Assembly (NCBI GenBank): GCA_000227525.2
Contig: AGIG01000028.1
Location: 62,001-126,000 of the forward strand
DNA: 64,000 bases
Direction: 5' to 3'
Source of the DNA: a gamma proteobacterium HIMB30
Lineage (GTDB): Bacteria; Pseudomonadota; Gammaproteobacteria; Pseudomonadales; Litorivicinaceae
The notes below the pieces were generated by a model that was not told where the DNA came from, ran no database searches, and was given only the letters and a program-made list of their open reading frames with translations. Numbering within the stretch: the first letter of the stretch is position 1; the number at the start of each line of letters is the position of its first letter. Below, piece by piece: positions 1-9,140 of the stretch. Made by a program: the position numbers and the translations under genes.

Positions 1-391
1 CGATGACACTTGAAGCTCCCTCGAATAGCGCAATTTGCGTACCAAGAGCTGCAAACAATCCAAGACCAACAGCATCCGGAATTTGAATCCACTTTTCGGT
101 TAATTCGGCGTGTGATCTTCGAATAAAAATTGAGGCAACGAAACACAAAATGATGACAAGCCAGAGTAGATGTTCCTGCTCCATCCAGAAAAATGGTCGT
201 CGGTCTAACAACAGATCTCTAAGCGTCCCACCACCAAATGCGGACACTCCAGACACGAAACATACACCGACAAAATCCATACCAACACGCAAGGCAGCAG
301 CCAAACCCGAGAGTGCAAAAGCGATCACTGCTAAAATTTCGATGATTGCCTGAAGACCTGGCAAAAACGATGGAGTGACGGGATCGAGCAT
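1..391 (-). CDS. TRIC-type cation channel family membrane protein (partial, N-terminal part)
   Basis: The first 130 codons are present and the gene runs off the left edge of the window. The protein belongs to the trimeric intracellular cation channel family (TRIC/UPF0126, YicG type), inner-membrane proteins thought to conduct K+ or other cations. Hydrophobic segments lie at about residues 13-34, 38-52, 75-91 and 106-120. The family's glycine-rich turn FGGGTLRD is at residues 52-59, followed by RRPFFWM. The ATG at 391 is preceded by AGGAAG at a spacing of 8 nt. The gene reads away from azlD with a 165-nt gap upstream. Family assignment is from sequence pattern; the physiological role in this organism is unknown. 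Confidence 0.85.
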   Translation of the reverse strand, partial: MLDPVTPSFLPGLQAIIEILAVIAFALSGLAAALRVGMDFVGVCFVSGVSAFGGGTLRDLLLDRRPFFWMEQEHLLWLVIILCFVASIFIRRSHAELTEKWIQIPDAVGLGLFAALGTQIALFEGASSVI

Positions 392-416
392 GGCGCAGTC
401 TTCCTATCCGCATGTC

Positions 417-434
417 GGGTTATGGAGTTAACCC
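417..434. repeat. 18-bp inverted repeat upstream of the TRIC gene
   Basis: GGGTTA-N6-TAACCC, a perfect 6-bp-arm inverted repeat 26-43 nt upstream of the TRIC-gene start. It could be an operator or an RNA hairpin in the leader. The rest of 392-556 shows nothing else I can support. Confidence 0.35.
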
Positions 435-556
435 ACTGCTTTTACGTTTGAAGACTGGCAGTTTAGCAGTATCGATAAGACAACTGTCTCTCAAATTCAC
501 ATTGTCGTCTCGATACGGATCCATAAGTCCCAGGGATCAGGAGCGCTCGACACTAC

Positions 557-883
557 CTACAAACCAAAACCCTGAATTCCGGCCACATACACCCCCGTCC
601 CTCCCAAAATGCTGAGTAAAGGATGTCTAAAAAAAGCATGCAACGTGATCACGATAAATAAAGCGAGCGCCGATAATCCGCCTCGATCAACAGAATCAAT
701 CTCAAGACTCATCAATCCAAAGCACACCAAAACCACCATAATCATCGGCGGCAACGACTTCCCAAAACGATCCAATATGGAATGGCTCCTCACCTGCGCA
801 AGTGCCACAAAAGGCAGCGCTCGCGTGATGAAAGTCGCAATACTCATCACCACAAAAAAGCCAAAAAGCTGGACGTTATCCAT
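557..883 (-). CDS. azlD: AzlD family branched-chain amino acid exporter subunit
   Basis: Small inner-membrane protein of 108 residues with about four hydrophobic segments, of the AzlD family (YgaH-like). It pairs with the larger AzlC protein to export branched-chain amino acids and analogues such as azaleucine. The family pattern FxTRxLPF is seen near the N-terminus (TFITRALPF, residues 17-25). The ATG lies 8 nt inside the end of azlC, so the two are almost certainly translated together. Length is normal for the family. The substrate here is inferred from the family only. Confidence 0.85.
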   Translation of the reverse strand: MDNVQLFGFFVVMSIATFITRALPFVALAQVRSHSILDRFGKSLPPMIMVVLVCFGLMSLEIDSVDRGGLSALALFIVITLHAFFRHPLLSILGGTGVYVAGIQGFGL

Positions 884-1565
884 GGTCTCCTCCGGTACGG
901 ATGAAAACCATGAGAGTCACCAAACACAGCCCAATCGCAACCAGTAGAAATTGATTTGGAGTCAGCAAATACGCCAGGACCGATGTGCTCAATGCGACTG
1001 CTAGCAGCCAACGCTGATTCATTGTGCGGACTTGCTCGATCAATAACACCAGGAATAGTGCAACTAAAGCAAACTCAAATCCACGCGAATCAAACGCATA
1101 AAATGATTGCAGGCTCGCGCCTAATGCACATCCAATCACCCAATACGATTGATTCAGCCCTGTTAAGTAGACCAAGTAATGCACGTTACCAGGGGACTGG
1201 GGTGGCCTTGCTGTAATCAGTGAATACGTCTCATCAGTCAGACCAAAAATGAGATACCAACGTGACAGTCCGCGTGTTGGGTAGCGACCCATTACCGACA
1301 GCCCATAAAACATATGACGCGAATTTAATACGAGAGTTGCGATAAACGCTTCTGCATAAGAAACACCAGCTGCCAACAAGCCAACAGCCATGAATTGTGC
1401 AGAACCGGCGTAAATCACCACGCCGGCAAGCGGCGCGAAAATCCAGTGATATCCTAGACTTTGAAACAACACCCCGAAGGCCATCCCAAGCGGAATATAG
1501 CCAAACATGACTGGCGCTGAATCTCGAAGAGCCTCCGAAAAATCGGAACCAGTGGCTTGCCTCAA
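876..1565 (-). CDS. azlC: AzlC family amino acid exporter, large subunit
   Basis: Inner-membrane protein of 229 residues related to AzlC/YgaZ, the large subunit of a two-component exporter for branched-chain amino acids. The N-terminal half carries the family pattern GYIPLGMAFG (residues 22-31), and the whole length is strongly hydrophobic with repeated membrane segments. The likely start is TTG at 1565, whose last two bases form part of the TGA stop of hemH (TTGA overlap). A start further inside cannot be excluded. It is followed by azlD with an 8-nt overlap. The order hemH-azlC-azlD suggests one transcript. Confidence 0.85.
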   Translation of the reverse strand: MRQATGSDFSEALRDSAPVMFGYIPLGMAFGVLFQSLGYHWIFAPLAGVVIYAGSAQFMAVGLLAAGVSYAEAFIATLVLNSRHMFYGLSVMGRYPTRGLSRWYLIFGLTDETYSLITARPPQSPGNVHYLVYLTGLNQSYWVIGCALGASLQSFYAFDSRGFEFALVALFLVLLIEQVRTMNQRWLLAVALSTSVLAYLLTPNQFLLVAIGLCLVTLMVFIRTGGDHG

Positions 1566-2581
1566 TCAAGCCATCCCTTCAGTTCTCGACGTGACAGATA
1601 TTCAAGAACCTCCATACCCTCCTCTGACGCATTCAAGCAATCAAGGGCAATCAATTGATCGCCACCAGCTTCTTGGAAAGTTTCACTCAAGCCAAGCGCG
1701 ATTTCTTCAAGGGTTTCCACACAGTCGGAGAAAAACGCTGGACTCACAACAGCGACCCGCTTTACTCCCTGGTGACCCAATTCTTCAATGAGTTCATCGG
1801 CGTAAGGCTTTAACCACTCCTTCGGCCCAAAACGCGATTGAAAGGCGACCTTGAATCGTTCTTCTGGCCATCCGAGCGCCTCTCTCAGCAGTCGGCCCGT
1901 CTTCTGACATTGGCAGTGATAGGGGTCACCCTTCAGTAGATATTCTTTAGGCACTCCGTGGAAACTCGCGACCAGCACTTCAGGCTGTTCATCCAGCGCA
2001 TCCAGTTGCTTTTGCACTGACTTCGCCAAAATGGCGATATATTGCGGATCGTCATAAAACGGAGGTGAAACACGGATGGTTGGTTGCCAGCGCATCGCTT
2101 TCAACGTATCTCCAATCTTGTCGACAACCGACCCGGTGGTACTCGATGCGTACTGCGGATACATCGGAATACAAACAATCTTCCAACAACCCTCATCGAA
2201 CATTGTCTGAATCAATGACGGAATGGATGGGTTCCCATAGCGCATCGCAAATTCAACACGCACCGAATCACCGAAGCGTTCTTGGAGCTTCTCAGTCTGT
2301 TCGCGAGTGATCGTTCGAAGCGGCGATTCATCCAGCTCGTTATTCCAGATTTCTCGATAAGCAGCAGCCGATTTTTTCGGACGAAACGTCAAGATTGGTC
2401 CTTGTAAAATCAATTGCCAAAGCACTTGCGGCAATTCAACAACTCGTTTGTCACTTAAGAATTCGCCAAGATATCGACGCATTGACCAATAATCGAGAGC
2501 GTCAGGCGTTCCTAGATTGATTAAAAGTAAGCCAAGCTTGGCGCTTGGCACCTTCGGGTGGTCTGATGGCATGGGTGACAT
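1562..2581 (-). CDS. hemH: Ferrochelatase
   Basis: Inserts Fe2+ into protoporphyrin IX to give protoheme, the last step of heme synthesis. The 339-residue protein begins with the family hallmark LLLINLGTPD (residues 18-27). The metal-binding and catalytic His is in ASFHGVPKEY (His208), and the acidic motif SDCVETLEEI follows in the C-terminal half. The start is taken as ATG 2581 (MSPMPSD). Its A is also the last base of the upstream aminopeptidase TAA (TAATG), so the two genes are probably translationally coupled. An in-frame extension to 2686 lies inside the aminopeptidase gene and is not conserved in the family. Length is normal. Confidence 0.96.
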   Translation of the reverse strand: MSPMPSDHPKVPSAKLGLLLINLGTPDALDYWSMRRYLGEFLSDKRVVELPQVLWQLILQGPILTFRPKKSAAAYREIWNNELDESPLRTITREQTEKLQERFGDSVRVEFAMRYGNPSIPSLIQTMFDEGCWKIVCIPMYPQYASSTTGSVVDKIGDTLKAMRWQPTIRVSPPFYDDPQYIAILAKSVQKQLDALDEQPEVLVASFHGVPKEYLLKGDPYHCQCQKTGRLLREALGWPEERFKVAFQSRFGPKEWLKPYADELIEELGHQGVKRVAVVSPAFFSDCVETLEEIALGLSETFQEAGGDQLIALDCLNASEEGMEVLEYLSRRELKGWLD

Positions 2582-3843
2582 TAGATAAGATCTCGCTGTG
2601 TTAACTGTGTCAGAAGCTTGAGCATCAACTCCGGATCCTTGACTCCACAAGTTTCGCGCGCTGAGTGCATTGCGAATTGAGCACATCCTAAATCAATGGT
2701 GTCGATACCAAGACGTCCAGCTGTCAGTGGTCCGATTGTGCTTCCACAACCGAGATCGGCTCTACTTGAAAAATATTGTAACGGAACATCGGCTTTCTCA
2801 GCCGCCTGCTCAATGATTCCTTGTGTCAACGCAGTGGTCGCATAGCGATGATTCGCATTGACCTTCACGACCGGGCCTTCGTTCAGAAGCGGTCGGTGGC
2901 CCTCATCGTGCTTTGCAGCATAATTCGGATGGACGCCATGCGCGTTATCGATTGAAACCATCAAACTGTTCACGCGTACCTGCTCAAAGTCCGCCTCGAT
3001 TGTCGCCCGTCGTAAAACCGATTCTAAAAAGGGGCCATCGGCACCACTCGTGGAAACGCTGCCGATTTCTTCATGATCGTTTAACACGATCATTGTGCCT
3101 TCGGCTTGGTCGTTGTTGACGATTGCTTCGACAACTATGAAACAACTCAATAAATTGTCGAGTCGTGCGCTGGCCAACAGCTCCTGTTCCAGACCAACGA
3201 TTTGGGCACTCTCTGTTGGATAAGCACAGATTTCAAAGGCTGCAATATCCTGAGGAGATCGATCCAGTTCACGCGCGAGTAACTCTTTAAAATCAAGCTC
3301 TGCATCTTTTTCTGCACGAGCTAAGATCATGGGTAACTCTTCCTGTGGGTTGATCTTCCGGCCACTATTGGCATCTCGATTCAAATGAATCGCAAGATTC
3401 GGGACCACTCCGACAGCACGCTCAAAGTCGACGAGTTCAGACAGCACCGATCCCTCATTGGCGATTGCAACTCGACCAGCGAGCGAAAGGTCTCTATCAA
3501 ACCAGGTTGATAATAGAACACCCCCATAGACCTCAAGTCCTAACTGAAAATAACCATGCTTCTTGACGATGGGCTCTGGACGCACCCGGAGGTTTGGACT
3601 GTCCGTGTGCGCGCCAAACAGTGTCCAGCCGACCACATCTGAAGGCTGCCGCCATGCCACGAGCGCCCCATCGGACCGAACAACGAAATAGGATGCACCA
3701 GCCTCAAGAGTCCACGTCGAGCGCTCATCAAGCCGAATAAAGCCGGCACGCTCGAGAAGTTCGGAAATGTTTGCCACTGCATGCCAAGGTGTCGGCGAGC
3801 GATCAAGAAAATCGGTTAATCGACCGATTAAAGGAGACACCAT
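2581..3843 (-). CDS. apeB: M18 family aminopeptidase
   Basis: Cytosolic zinc metallo-aminopeptidase of family M18 (aspartyl aminopeptidase-like, 420 residues), releasing N-terminal residues from peptides. Visible metal and active-site motifs are GAHTDSPNLRV near residue 78, NDHEEIGS in the middle, SIDNAHGVHPN, and HSARETCGVKD near the C-terminus. The start is placed at 3843 because MVSPLIGRLTDFLDRSPTP aligns with the start of the Pseudomonas homologue as I recall it. The frame stays open upstream to 3972 but would then overlap the divergent protease gene; ATG 3897 is an alternative. The Shine-Dalgarno sequence is weak at both. It overlaps hemH by 1 nt. Confidence 0.92.
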   Translation of the reverse strand: MVSPLIGRLTDFLDRSPTPWHAVANISELLERAGFIRLDERSTWTLEAGASYFVVRSDGALVAWRQPSDVVGWTLFGAHTDSPNLRVRPEPIVKKHGYFQLGLEVYGGVLLSTWFDRDLSLAGRVAIANEGSVLSELVDFERAVGVVPNLAIHLNRDANSGRKINPQEELPMILARAEKDAELDFKELLARELDRSPQDIAAFEICAYPTESAQIVGLEQELLASARLDNLLSCFIVVEAIVNNDQAEGTMIVLNDHEEIGSVSTSGADGPFLESVLRRATIEADFEQVRVNSLMVSIDNAHGVHPNYAAKHDEGHRPLLNEGPVVKVNANHRYATTALTQGIIEQAAEKADVPLQYFSSRADLGCGSTIGPLTAGRLGIDTIDLGCAQFAMHSARETCGVKDPELMLKLLTQLTQRDLI

Positions 3844-3934
3844 CTGTAAATCCAAGTTGTCACTCCAGGGGTTGCGTTCTAAGGTGGAAGGAAGCATAAC
3901 AAGATAATTAAGGTTCGAAAGGGTCAGACGCAAG

Positions 3935-5971
3935 GTGTTGAAATTAAGTTTATTGCGTAAATTCGTACTCAACGGGGTATTGGCATCAACGGTGTTTGTC
4001 TGGGTCGGAAGTGCGTACGCGCTGTCGATCGAACCAACACAAGAAGACAGTCTCCTTGCTCAAGTCATCACTCGCGAACTCGAACGTCGACACCTTGCTT
4101 CAGATTCTCTGTTTGCTGAACGAAAGCCAATGGTCGGTCAACTGATCCTCAAAGCCATTGATCCATCTCGGTCACTACTGACACAAGCAGATATTCTCCA
4201 AGCGAATATTGACCGATTGCCAGACCAGATTGAACAGGGGCGCCTTTCGACTGTCTACCAACTTTACGGGCTCTCCCTAAATCGCTCCGAAGAGCGCCTC
4301 GACTACTGGTTGCAGATACTGAGCGATGGAAGCGGCTCGATCGATCTCACTGATCAGGAAAGTCTCCGAATTCGTGACGAGAACACGCCATGGGTCGCAG
4401 ATTTTTCCGCGTTAAAAGATCTTTGGCGAAAACAGCTCGAAAATCAGGCAATTGGTCTGTTACTGGCTGATCGGACAGAAGATGAGGTGTTCAAAGCACT
4501 CATTCGACGCTATAAAAGCCAGAAAAATCGTCTTGAGCAAACGCGTCCCGATGACATCTTCGCGGGTGTCATCAACGCATACGCCAGTGCCTACGACCCA
4601 CATACTTCCTACTTGCCTCCTGCAGATAGCGAAACATTCAACATCAACATGTCCCTGTCACTTCAAGGGATTGGCGCTGTCTTACAATCCGAAGATGAGT
4701 TCACAAAGGTCGTAAGTTTAATTCCGGGCGGCCCAGCTGAAATGGATGGACGACTCAAACCGGCTGATCGAATCTTGAGTATCGCTCAGGGCTCTCAGTC
4801 GTTCGAAGACGTTGTCGGATGGCGCTTAGACGAAGTTGTCCAAAAAATTCGGGGGCCGAAAGGGTCGCAGGTCCGACTGGAAGTGCAGGCAGGCGATGAT
4901 GCACCCCACCGGGAGATTGTTTTAATTCGTGATCGAGTTCAGCTCGAAGAACAATCGGCAAAAAGTGAGATTATCGAGGCTGGCGATAACGGCGAAAAAA
5001 TTGGAATCATTACGATTCCAACGTTTTACTCGGACTTCGCTGCGAAACAAGCGGGCGACCCGAATTACAGAAGCACGACACGCGATGTCAAAAGACTACT
5101 TGGCGAATTTGCGAGTCAGGATGTTCAAGGAGTCATCGTCGACTTAAGGAATAACGGTGGCGGCTCCCTTCAGGAGGCGTATGAGTTGTTTGGATTATTC
5201 ATCCCTCGCGGTCCAGTGGTCCAGATTCAAAGTGCCGGCGGGCGGACTGACGTTCGTGGTGATCGAGACCCAGAGGTATCGTGGGAACGTCCAATGGCTG
5301 TTTTGGTCAATCGCCTGAGCGCGTCAGCAAGCGAAATCTTCGCTGGTGCAGTGCAAGACTACGGGCGTGGCCTGGTCATTGGCTCACAAACATTTGGTAA
5401 AGGGACCGTTCAGGCTCTTCTTCCAGTCAACGAGGGCCAGCTGAAGTTGACGATTGCAAAGTTTTATCGAATTTCAGGCCAATCGACGCAGCACCAAGGC
5501 GTCATTCCTGATATCGAGTTTCCTTCTGCATTCGATCCCGAGGAGATCGGCGAGAGCGCGCTCGATACTGCGTTGCCATGGGACCAGATTCGCTCACTCA
5601 GATATCGTCCGCTTGACACACCACAAGCGCGAGTTGCGCAGTTGATCGATCGACATCAGGCGCGGATCGCATCCGACCCCAACTTTAAAGCGTTACTCAA
5701 GCGAACAGAACGAGCACTCGAGTTGGGTAACGAAACAGGAATTTCGCTCCATCTTGAAACACGAATCGAAGAGCGTGAAGCCAATAACCAAGCGTTACTC
5801 GAGATCGAAAATATGAGACGAACTGCCCTCGGACTATCGACGATCGACAAAATAAGCGATCTCGAAAGTGAGACCAAAGACGCAGAACCTGAGGATGACG
5901 CGAGTTTGATGGAGTCTGCGAGAATACTCCTAGACGAAATTCAGATTAATCCGCGTCTCGCGGGGCTCTAG
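3935..5971 (+). CDS. prc: Carboxy-terminal (tail-specific) protease
   Basis: Periplasmic S41-family serine protease that trims or degrades proteins from the C-terminus, including cell-wall enzymes in E. coli. In order: a signal peptide (residues 1-29, ending SAYA), an N-terminal helical domain, a PDZ domain (about 238-320, with SLQGIGAVLQ), the S41 catalytic core with the Ser464/Lys489 dyad (SASASEIF and FGKGTVQ), and a C-terminal DUF3340-like region. The 678-residue length matches the gammaproteobacterial Prc type. The start is GTG 3935 or the next codon, TTG 3938; neither has a strong Shine-Dalgarno. It is divergent from the aminopeptidase and convergent with the DUF1820 gene, overlapping it by 26 nt. 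Confidence 0.95.
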   Translation: MLKLSLLRKFVLNGVLASTVFVWVGSAYALSIEPTQEDSLLAQVITRELERRHLASDSLFAERKPMVGQLILKAIDPSRSLLTQADILQANIDRLPDQIEQGRLSTVYQLYGLSLNRSEERLDYWLQILSDGSGSIDLTDQESLRIRDENTPWVADFSALKDLWRKQLENQAIGLLLADRTEDEVFKALIRRYKSQKNRLEQTRPDDIFAGVINAYASAYDPHTSYLPPADSETFNINMSLSLQGIGAVLQSEDEFTKVVSLIPGGPAEMDGRLKPADRILSIAQGSQSFEDVVGWRLDEVVQKIRGPKGSQVRLEVQAGDDAPHREIVLIRDRVQLEEQSAKSEIIEAGDNGEKIGIITIPTFYSDFAAKQAGDPNYRSTTRDVKRLLGEFASQDVQGVIVDLRNNGGGSLQEAYELFGLFIPRGPVVQIQSAGGRTDVRGDRDPEVSWERPMAVLVNRLSASASEIFAGAVQDYGRGLVIGSQTFGKGTVQALLPVNEGQLKLTIAKFYRISGQSTQHQGVIPDIEFPSAFDPEEIGESALDTALPWDQIRSLRYRPLDTPQARVAQLIDRHQARIASDPNFKALLKRTERALELGNETGISLHLETRIEEREANNQALLEIENMRRTALGLSTIDKISDLESETKDAEPEDDASLMESARILLDEIQINPRLAGL

Positions 5972-6287
5972 GAGGCGGAACCATCGATAACGGTGAGACG
6001 GTACCGGCTTTGCTTTCGCGGATGCGAGCCGGCCCTGAATCTTCAACCTCATCAATACGGATGACTGCATGCATCGGAATATAACTGCGTTTAACGCCTT
6101 GAAACTCAGCCTTGAGCTTCTCCTCCGACGGATCGACCAGCAAGCCACTGCGCTCACCAAAGACAAATTCTTCAACTTCGATGAAACCGTAAAGATCACT
6201 CGAATAGATTTGCTTCGCGAAAACTTCAAACACTTTGTCTTGACTGACAAACTGAACGCGGAAAGTAGGGTCGGGAGTCTTAGCCAT
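5946..6287 (-). CDS. DUF1820 family protein
   Basis: Protein of 113 residues that I recognise as the DUF1820 family, whose function is unknown. It contains FRVQFVSQDKVFEVFAKQI near the N-terminus, an acidic central part (IEVEEFVFGE) and IPMHAVIRIDEVED, then a low-complexity Pro/Arg-rich tail. It looks soluble and cytosolic. ATG 6287 (MAKTPDP) fits the family start; the frame stays open upstream to 6347. The gene is divergent from miaB across a 117-nt gap and its 3' end overlaps the end of prc by 26 nt, so the two convergent transcripts would be antisense there. Confidence 0.8.
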   Translation of the reverse strand: MAKTPDPTFRVQFVSQDKVFEVFAKQIYSSDLYGFIEVEEFVFGERSGLLVDPSEEKLKAEFQGVKRSYIPMHAVIRIDEVEDSGPARIRESKAGTVSPLSMVPPPRAPRDAD

Positions 6288-6349
6288 CGTGATCCTCGAT
6301 TTAAGGGCGCGTAGTCTGTCGATGTTTCTCTCCACAGTCAAGAACACTC

Positions 6350-6378
6350 GTGCAATTTCAAGTACTTCGGACTATACT
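6350..6378 (+). promoter_or_regulatory. Candidate sigma-70 promoter for the miaB operon
   Basis: GTGCAA-N17-TATACT. The -10 is good (5/6) and the -35 weak (3/6). It lies 27 nt upstream of the miaB ATG, in the gap between the divergent DUF1820 gene and miaB. Read by eye only. Confidence 0.45.
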
Positions 6379-6404
6379 CGCGCGCCCACGCACGAGGAGA
6401 CGGG

Positions 6405-7745
6405 ATGACTGCAAAACTCTTCATCAAGACCCACGGATGTCAGATGAATGAATATGATTCGGACCGCATGGCTGACCTTCTGCATGACAGCCACGCTCTG
6501 ACGATGACTGACGTTCCGGATGATGCCGAAGTCATTCTGATCAACACCTGTTCGATTCGTGAGAAAGCCCAAGAAAAGGTGTTCTCAGAGCTGGGCCGTT
6601 ATCGTGCACTCAAAGAGACAAACCCAAATCTCATTATCGGCGTTGGTGGTTGCGTCGCATCACAAGAAGGTGACGCGATCCGACAACGTGCTCCGTTCGT
6701 CGATTTAGTCTTTGGTCCACAAACATTACATCGCCTACCTGACATGCTCGAGGCGCGTCGTAGCGGCGGGGAAGCACAGGTCGATATCAGCTTTCCTGAG
6801 ATTGAAAAATTTGACCGCCTACCCGAACCGAAACTCGAAGGGCCAAGTGCCTATGTCAGCATCATGGAAGGATGCAGTAAGTACTGCACATTCTGTGTGG
6901 TTCCCTACACTCGGGGTGAGGAAATCAGCAGACCGCTTGATAATGTATTGCAGGAAGTTCTCGCCAATGTCGAACAAGGTGCACGCGAGATCCATCTGCT
7001 GGGCCAGAACGTGAACGCCTATCGTGGTGAAACCGACGACGGAGATACCGCTGATCTCGCAGATTTGATCCGCATTATTGCTGAAATCCCGGAAATCGAA
7101 CGAATTCGCTTTACAACGAGTCATCCTGTCGAGTTCTCTGATGCATTAATTGATTGTTTCAGGGATGTTCCAAAACTCGTCAGTCACTTACATCTACCGG
7201 TCCAATCTGGATCAGATCGAGTACTTGCCGCGATGAAGCGTGGTCATACTGCACTCGAATACAAGGCAAAAATTCGCAAGATTCAGGAAGCTCGTCCTGG
7301 TATTAGCCTGTCGTCGGATTTCATCATCGGTTTTCCTGGCGAAACAGATAAAGACTTTGAAAAGACAATGGAACTGATCGAGTCAATTGGTTTTGACGTC
7401 AGCTTCAGCTTCATCTACTCAGCGCGGCCTGGTACACCTGCGTCTGATATTGAGGATCAAACCGACCAATCAACGAAAAAGAAGCGCTTAGCGGTATTGC
7501 AAGCACGAATTTCACAACAAGCGCAGAAGATCAGTCGAGAGATGGTCGGCACATCACAATCAGTATTGGTGACAGGGCCCTCAAAGAAAGATCCTGGTGA
7601 ACTCTCTGGTCGGACCGAGAATAATCGTGTAGTGAATTTCCGTTGTGATCAAAAAGAACTGATCGGACGCTTTGTTGAATGTGAAATCGTTGATGCGTAT
7701 CCGAATTCATTGCGCGGCCAAATGACCTCGAAGGCTCCTTGGTAG
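6405..7745 (+). CDS. miaB: tRNA-2-methylthio-N6-dimethylallyladenosine synthase
   Basis: Radical-SAM methylthiotransferase that converts i6A37 to ms2i6A37 in tRNAs reading UNN codons. The N-terminal UPF0004 domain supplies Cys12 ([11 protein letters not shown]), Cys49 (NTCSIREKA) and Cys83 (GGCVA) for one 4Fe-4S cluster. The radical-SAM core has Cys157, Cys161 and Cys164 (CSKYCTFC) for the other, and a TRAM domain ends the protein. Length (446) is normal. The ATG is preceded by GAGGAG at good spacing. It is the first gene of the miaB-phoH-ybeY-corC-lnt operon, and its TAG stop overlaps the GTG start of phoH. Confidence 0.98.
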   Translation: MTAKLFIKTHGCQMNEYDSDRMADLLHDSHALTMTDVPDDAEVILINTCSIREKAQEKVFSELGRYRALKETNPNLIIGVGGCVASQEGDAIRQRAPFVDLVFGPQTLHRLPDMLEARRSGGEAQVDISFPEIEKFDRLPEPKLEGPSAYVSIMEGCSKYCTFCVVPYTRGEEISRPLDNVLQEVLANVEQGAREIHLLGQNVNAYRGETDDGDTADLADLIRIIAEIPEIERIRFTTSHPVEFSDALIDCFRDVPKLVSHLHLPVQSGSDRVLAAMKRGHTALEYKAKIRKIQEARPGISLSSDFIIGFPGETDKDFEKTMELIESIGFDVSFSFIYSARPGTPASDIEDQTDQSTKKKRLAVLQARISQQAQKISREMVGTSQSVLVTGPSKKDPGELSGRTENNRVVNFRCDQKELIGRFVECEIVDAYPNSLRGQMTSKAPW

Positions 7746-8689
7746 TGGATGTCCGCCAATTCGTCCTGGAACCAAACGATACCCGTCGTCTCGCGTCATT
7801 GTGTGGTCGTCAAGACACACATCTGAGGCTGATCGAATCACGCCTACCTGTGACCATCCGGAATCGTGGTAATCAATTTGAAATCGAAGGCGACGGCGAT
7901 GCGACCAAAGCCTGCGCTCGTCTTTTAGATCAGCTCTATCGGGAAACCCGAGATTCAGAGTTAACTGACGATACGGTGCATCTGCATCTACAGGAAGCAT
8001 CAACCTATCAGGACAATGCCCAAGCTTCGATTGTGATCGACACACCGAAACTCAAAATCAAACCACGGGGCAAAAATCAGCTTGGCTACATCGATGCGAT
8101 CCGCTCTCATGACGTGAATTTTGGTATTGGTCCAGCAGGTACGGGCAAAACATGGCTGGCTGTCGCTTGTGCAGTTGACGCCCTCAGACGCGATCAAGTC
8201 GAACGCATCATTTTGGTTCGTCCTGCGGTCGAAGCGGGCGAACGCCTCGGCTTCTTGCCGGGAGATCTTGCACAAAAAATCGATCCCTACTTACGTCCTC
8301 TGTACGATGCACTCTATGAAATGTTGGGTTTTGACAAGGTCACCAAGTTACTTGAGCGTCAAGTCATTGAGATCGCGCCACTGGCGTATATGCGTGGCCG
8401 AACCCTAAATCATAGTTTTATTATTTTGGATGAAAGTCAGAACACCACTCGCGAACAAATGAAAATGTTTTTAACTCGGCTTGGTTTTGGTTCAACAGCA
8501 GTCATTACAGGTGATCCAAGTCAAATTGATTTACCCCGAAAATCCGACTCTGGTCTTACGCATGCATGTCGTGTTCTGGAATCTGTTCGCGGTATTTCAA
8601 TGACCCGTTTTAATTACAAAGACGTGGTTCGACATCCATTAGTCGGTCGCATCGTTGACGCCTATGACAAGGCCCAAGATGATCATTGA
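7745..8689 (+). CDS. phoH: PhoH family ATPase (YbeZ type)
   Basis: Cytosolic P-loop ATPase of the PhoH/YbeZ family, associated with YbeY and RNA/ribosome metabolism. An N-terminal KH-like segment is followed by Walker A (GPAGTGKT, about residues 129-136) and Walker B (FIILDESQNT), then DPSQIDLP. The likely start is GTG 7745, which shares one base with the miaB stop (TAGTG) and has AAGG 10 nt upstream; TTG 7739 is possible. The 314-residue product is slightly shorter than E. coli YbeZ. It overlaps ybeY by 11 nt, matching the conserved phoH-ybeY-corC order. Confidence 0.94.
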   Translation: MDVRQFVLEPNDTRRLASLCGRQDTHLRLIESRLPVTIRNRGNQFEIEGDGDATKACARLLDQLYRETRDSELTDDTVHLHLQEASTYQDNAQASIVIDTPKLKIKPRGKNQLGYIDAIRSHDVNFGIGPAGTGKTWLAVACAVDALRRDQVERIILVRPAVEAGERLGFLPGDLAQKIDPYLRPLYDALYEMLGFDKVTKLLERQVIEIAPLAYMRGRTLNHSFIILDESQNTTREQMKMFLTRLGFGSTAVITGDPSQIDLPRKSDSGLTHACRVLESVRGISMTRFNYKDVVRHPLVGRIVDAYDKAQDDH

Positions 8690-9140
8690 CTTCGAAGATG
8701 CGACTGGGGTCTGCCCTATCGCATCAGATCAGGTGGTCAGTTGGGTGGAATCGCTTGCTTCCGAAATAGAGGAGGCATCTGAGCTTGTGATCCGAGTGGT
8801 CGATGCAAATGAAAGTCAGAAACTGAACAAAACCTTTCGTGACAAAGACTATCCAACCAATGTGCTCTCATTTCCAGCAGATATTCAACTACCCGAAGGC
8901 CCTACAATACTAGGCGATATTGCGATTTGTCTCCCTGTTGTCAAACGAGAAGCAGATGAACAATCCAAGCGCTTTGACCAACATTTTGCGCATATGGTCG
9001 TTCACGGATGTCTCCATCTCATGGGCTACGACCATGAAGATGAGGATGATGCTGATCAAATGGAAGCTAAAGAAATCGGCATTCTCGAAAATCTCGGCTA
9101 TCCTAACCCTTACCTGAGCCAGGAAAAGAAAGATACATGA
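8679..9140 (+). CDS. ybeY: Endoribonuclease/rRNA maturation factor YbeY
   Basis: Metal-dependent single-strand endoribonuclease involved in 16S rRNA 3'-end maturation and 70S quality control. The zinc-binding H-x3-H-x5-H motif is clear (HGCLHLMGYDH; His109, His113, His119), preceded by the family segment DKDYPTNVLSFP (residues 56-67). The start is ATG 8679 (MIIDFEDATG), with AAGG upstream; the open frame extends to 8655 inside phoH. The 153-residue length is normal. It is co-encoded with phoH (11-nt overlap) and corC (ATGA overlap). Confidence 0.97.
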   Translation: MIIDFEDATGVCPIASDQVVSWVESLASEIEEASELVIRVVDANESQKLNKTFRDKDYPTNVLSFPADIQLPEGPTILGDIAICLPVVKREADEQSKRFDQHFAHMVVHGCLHLMGYDHEDEDDADQMEAKEIGILENLGYPNPYLSQEKKDT

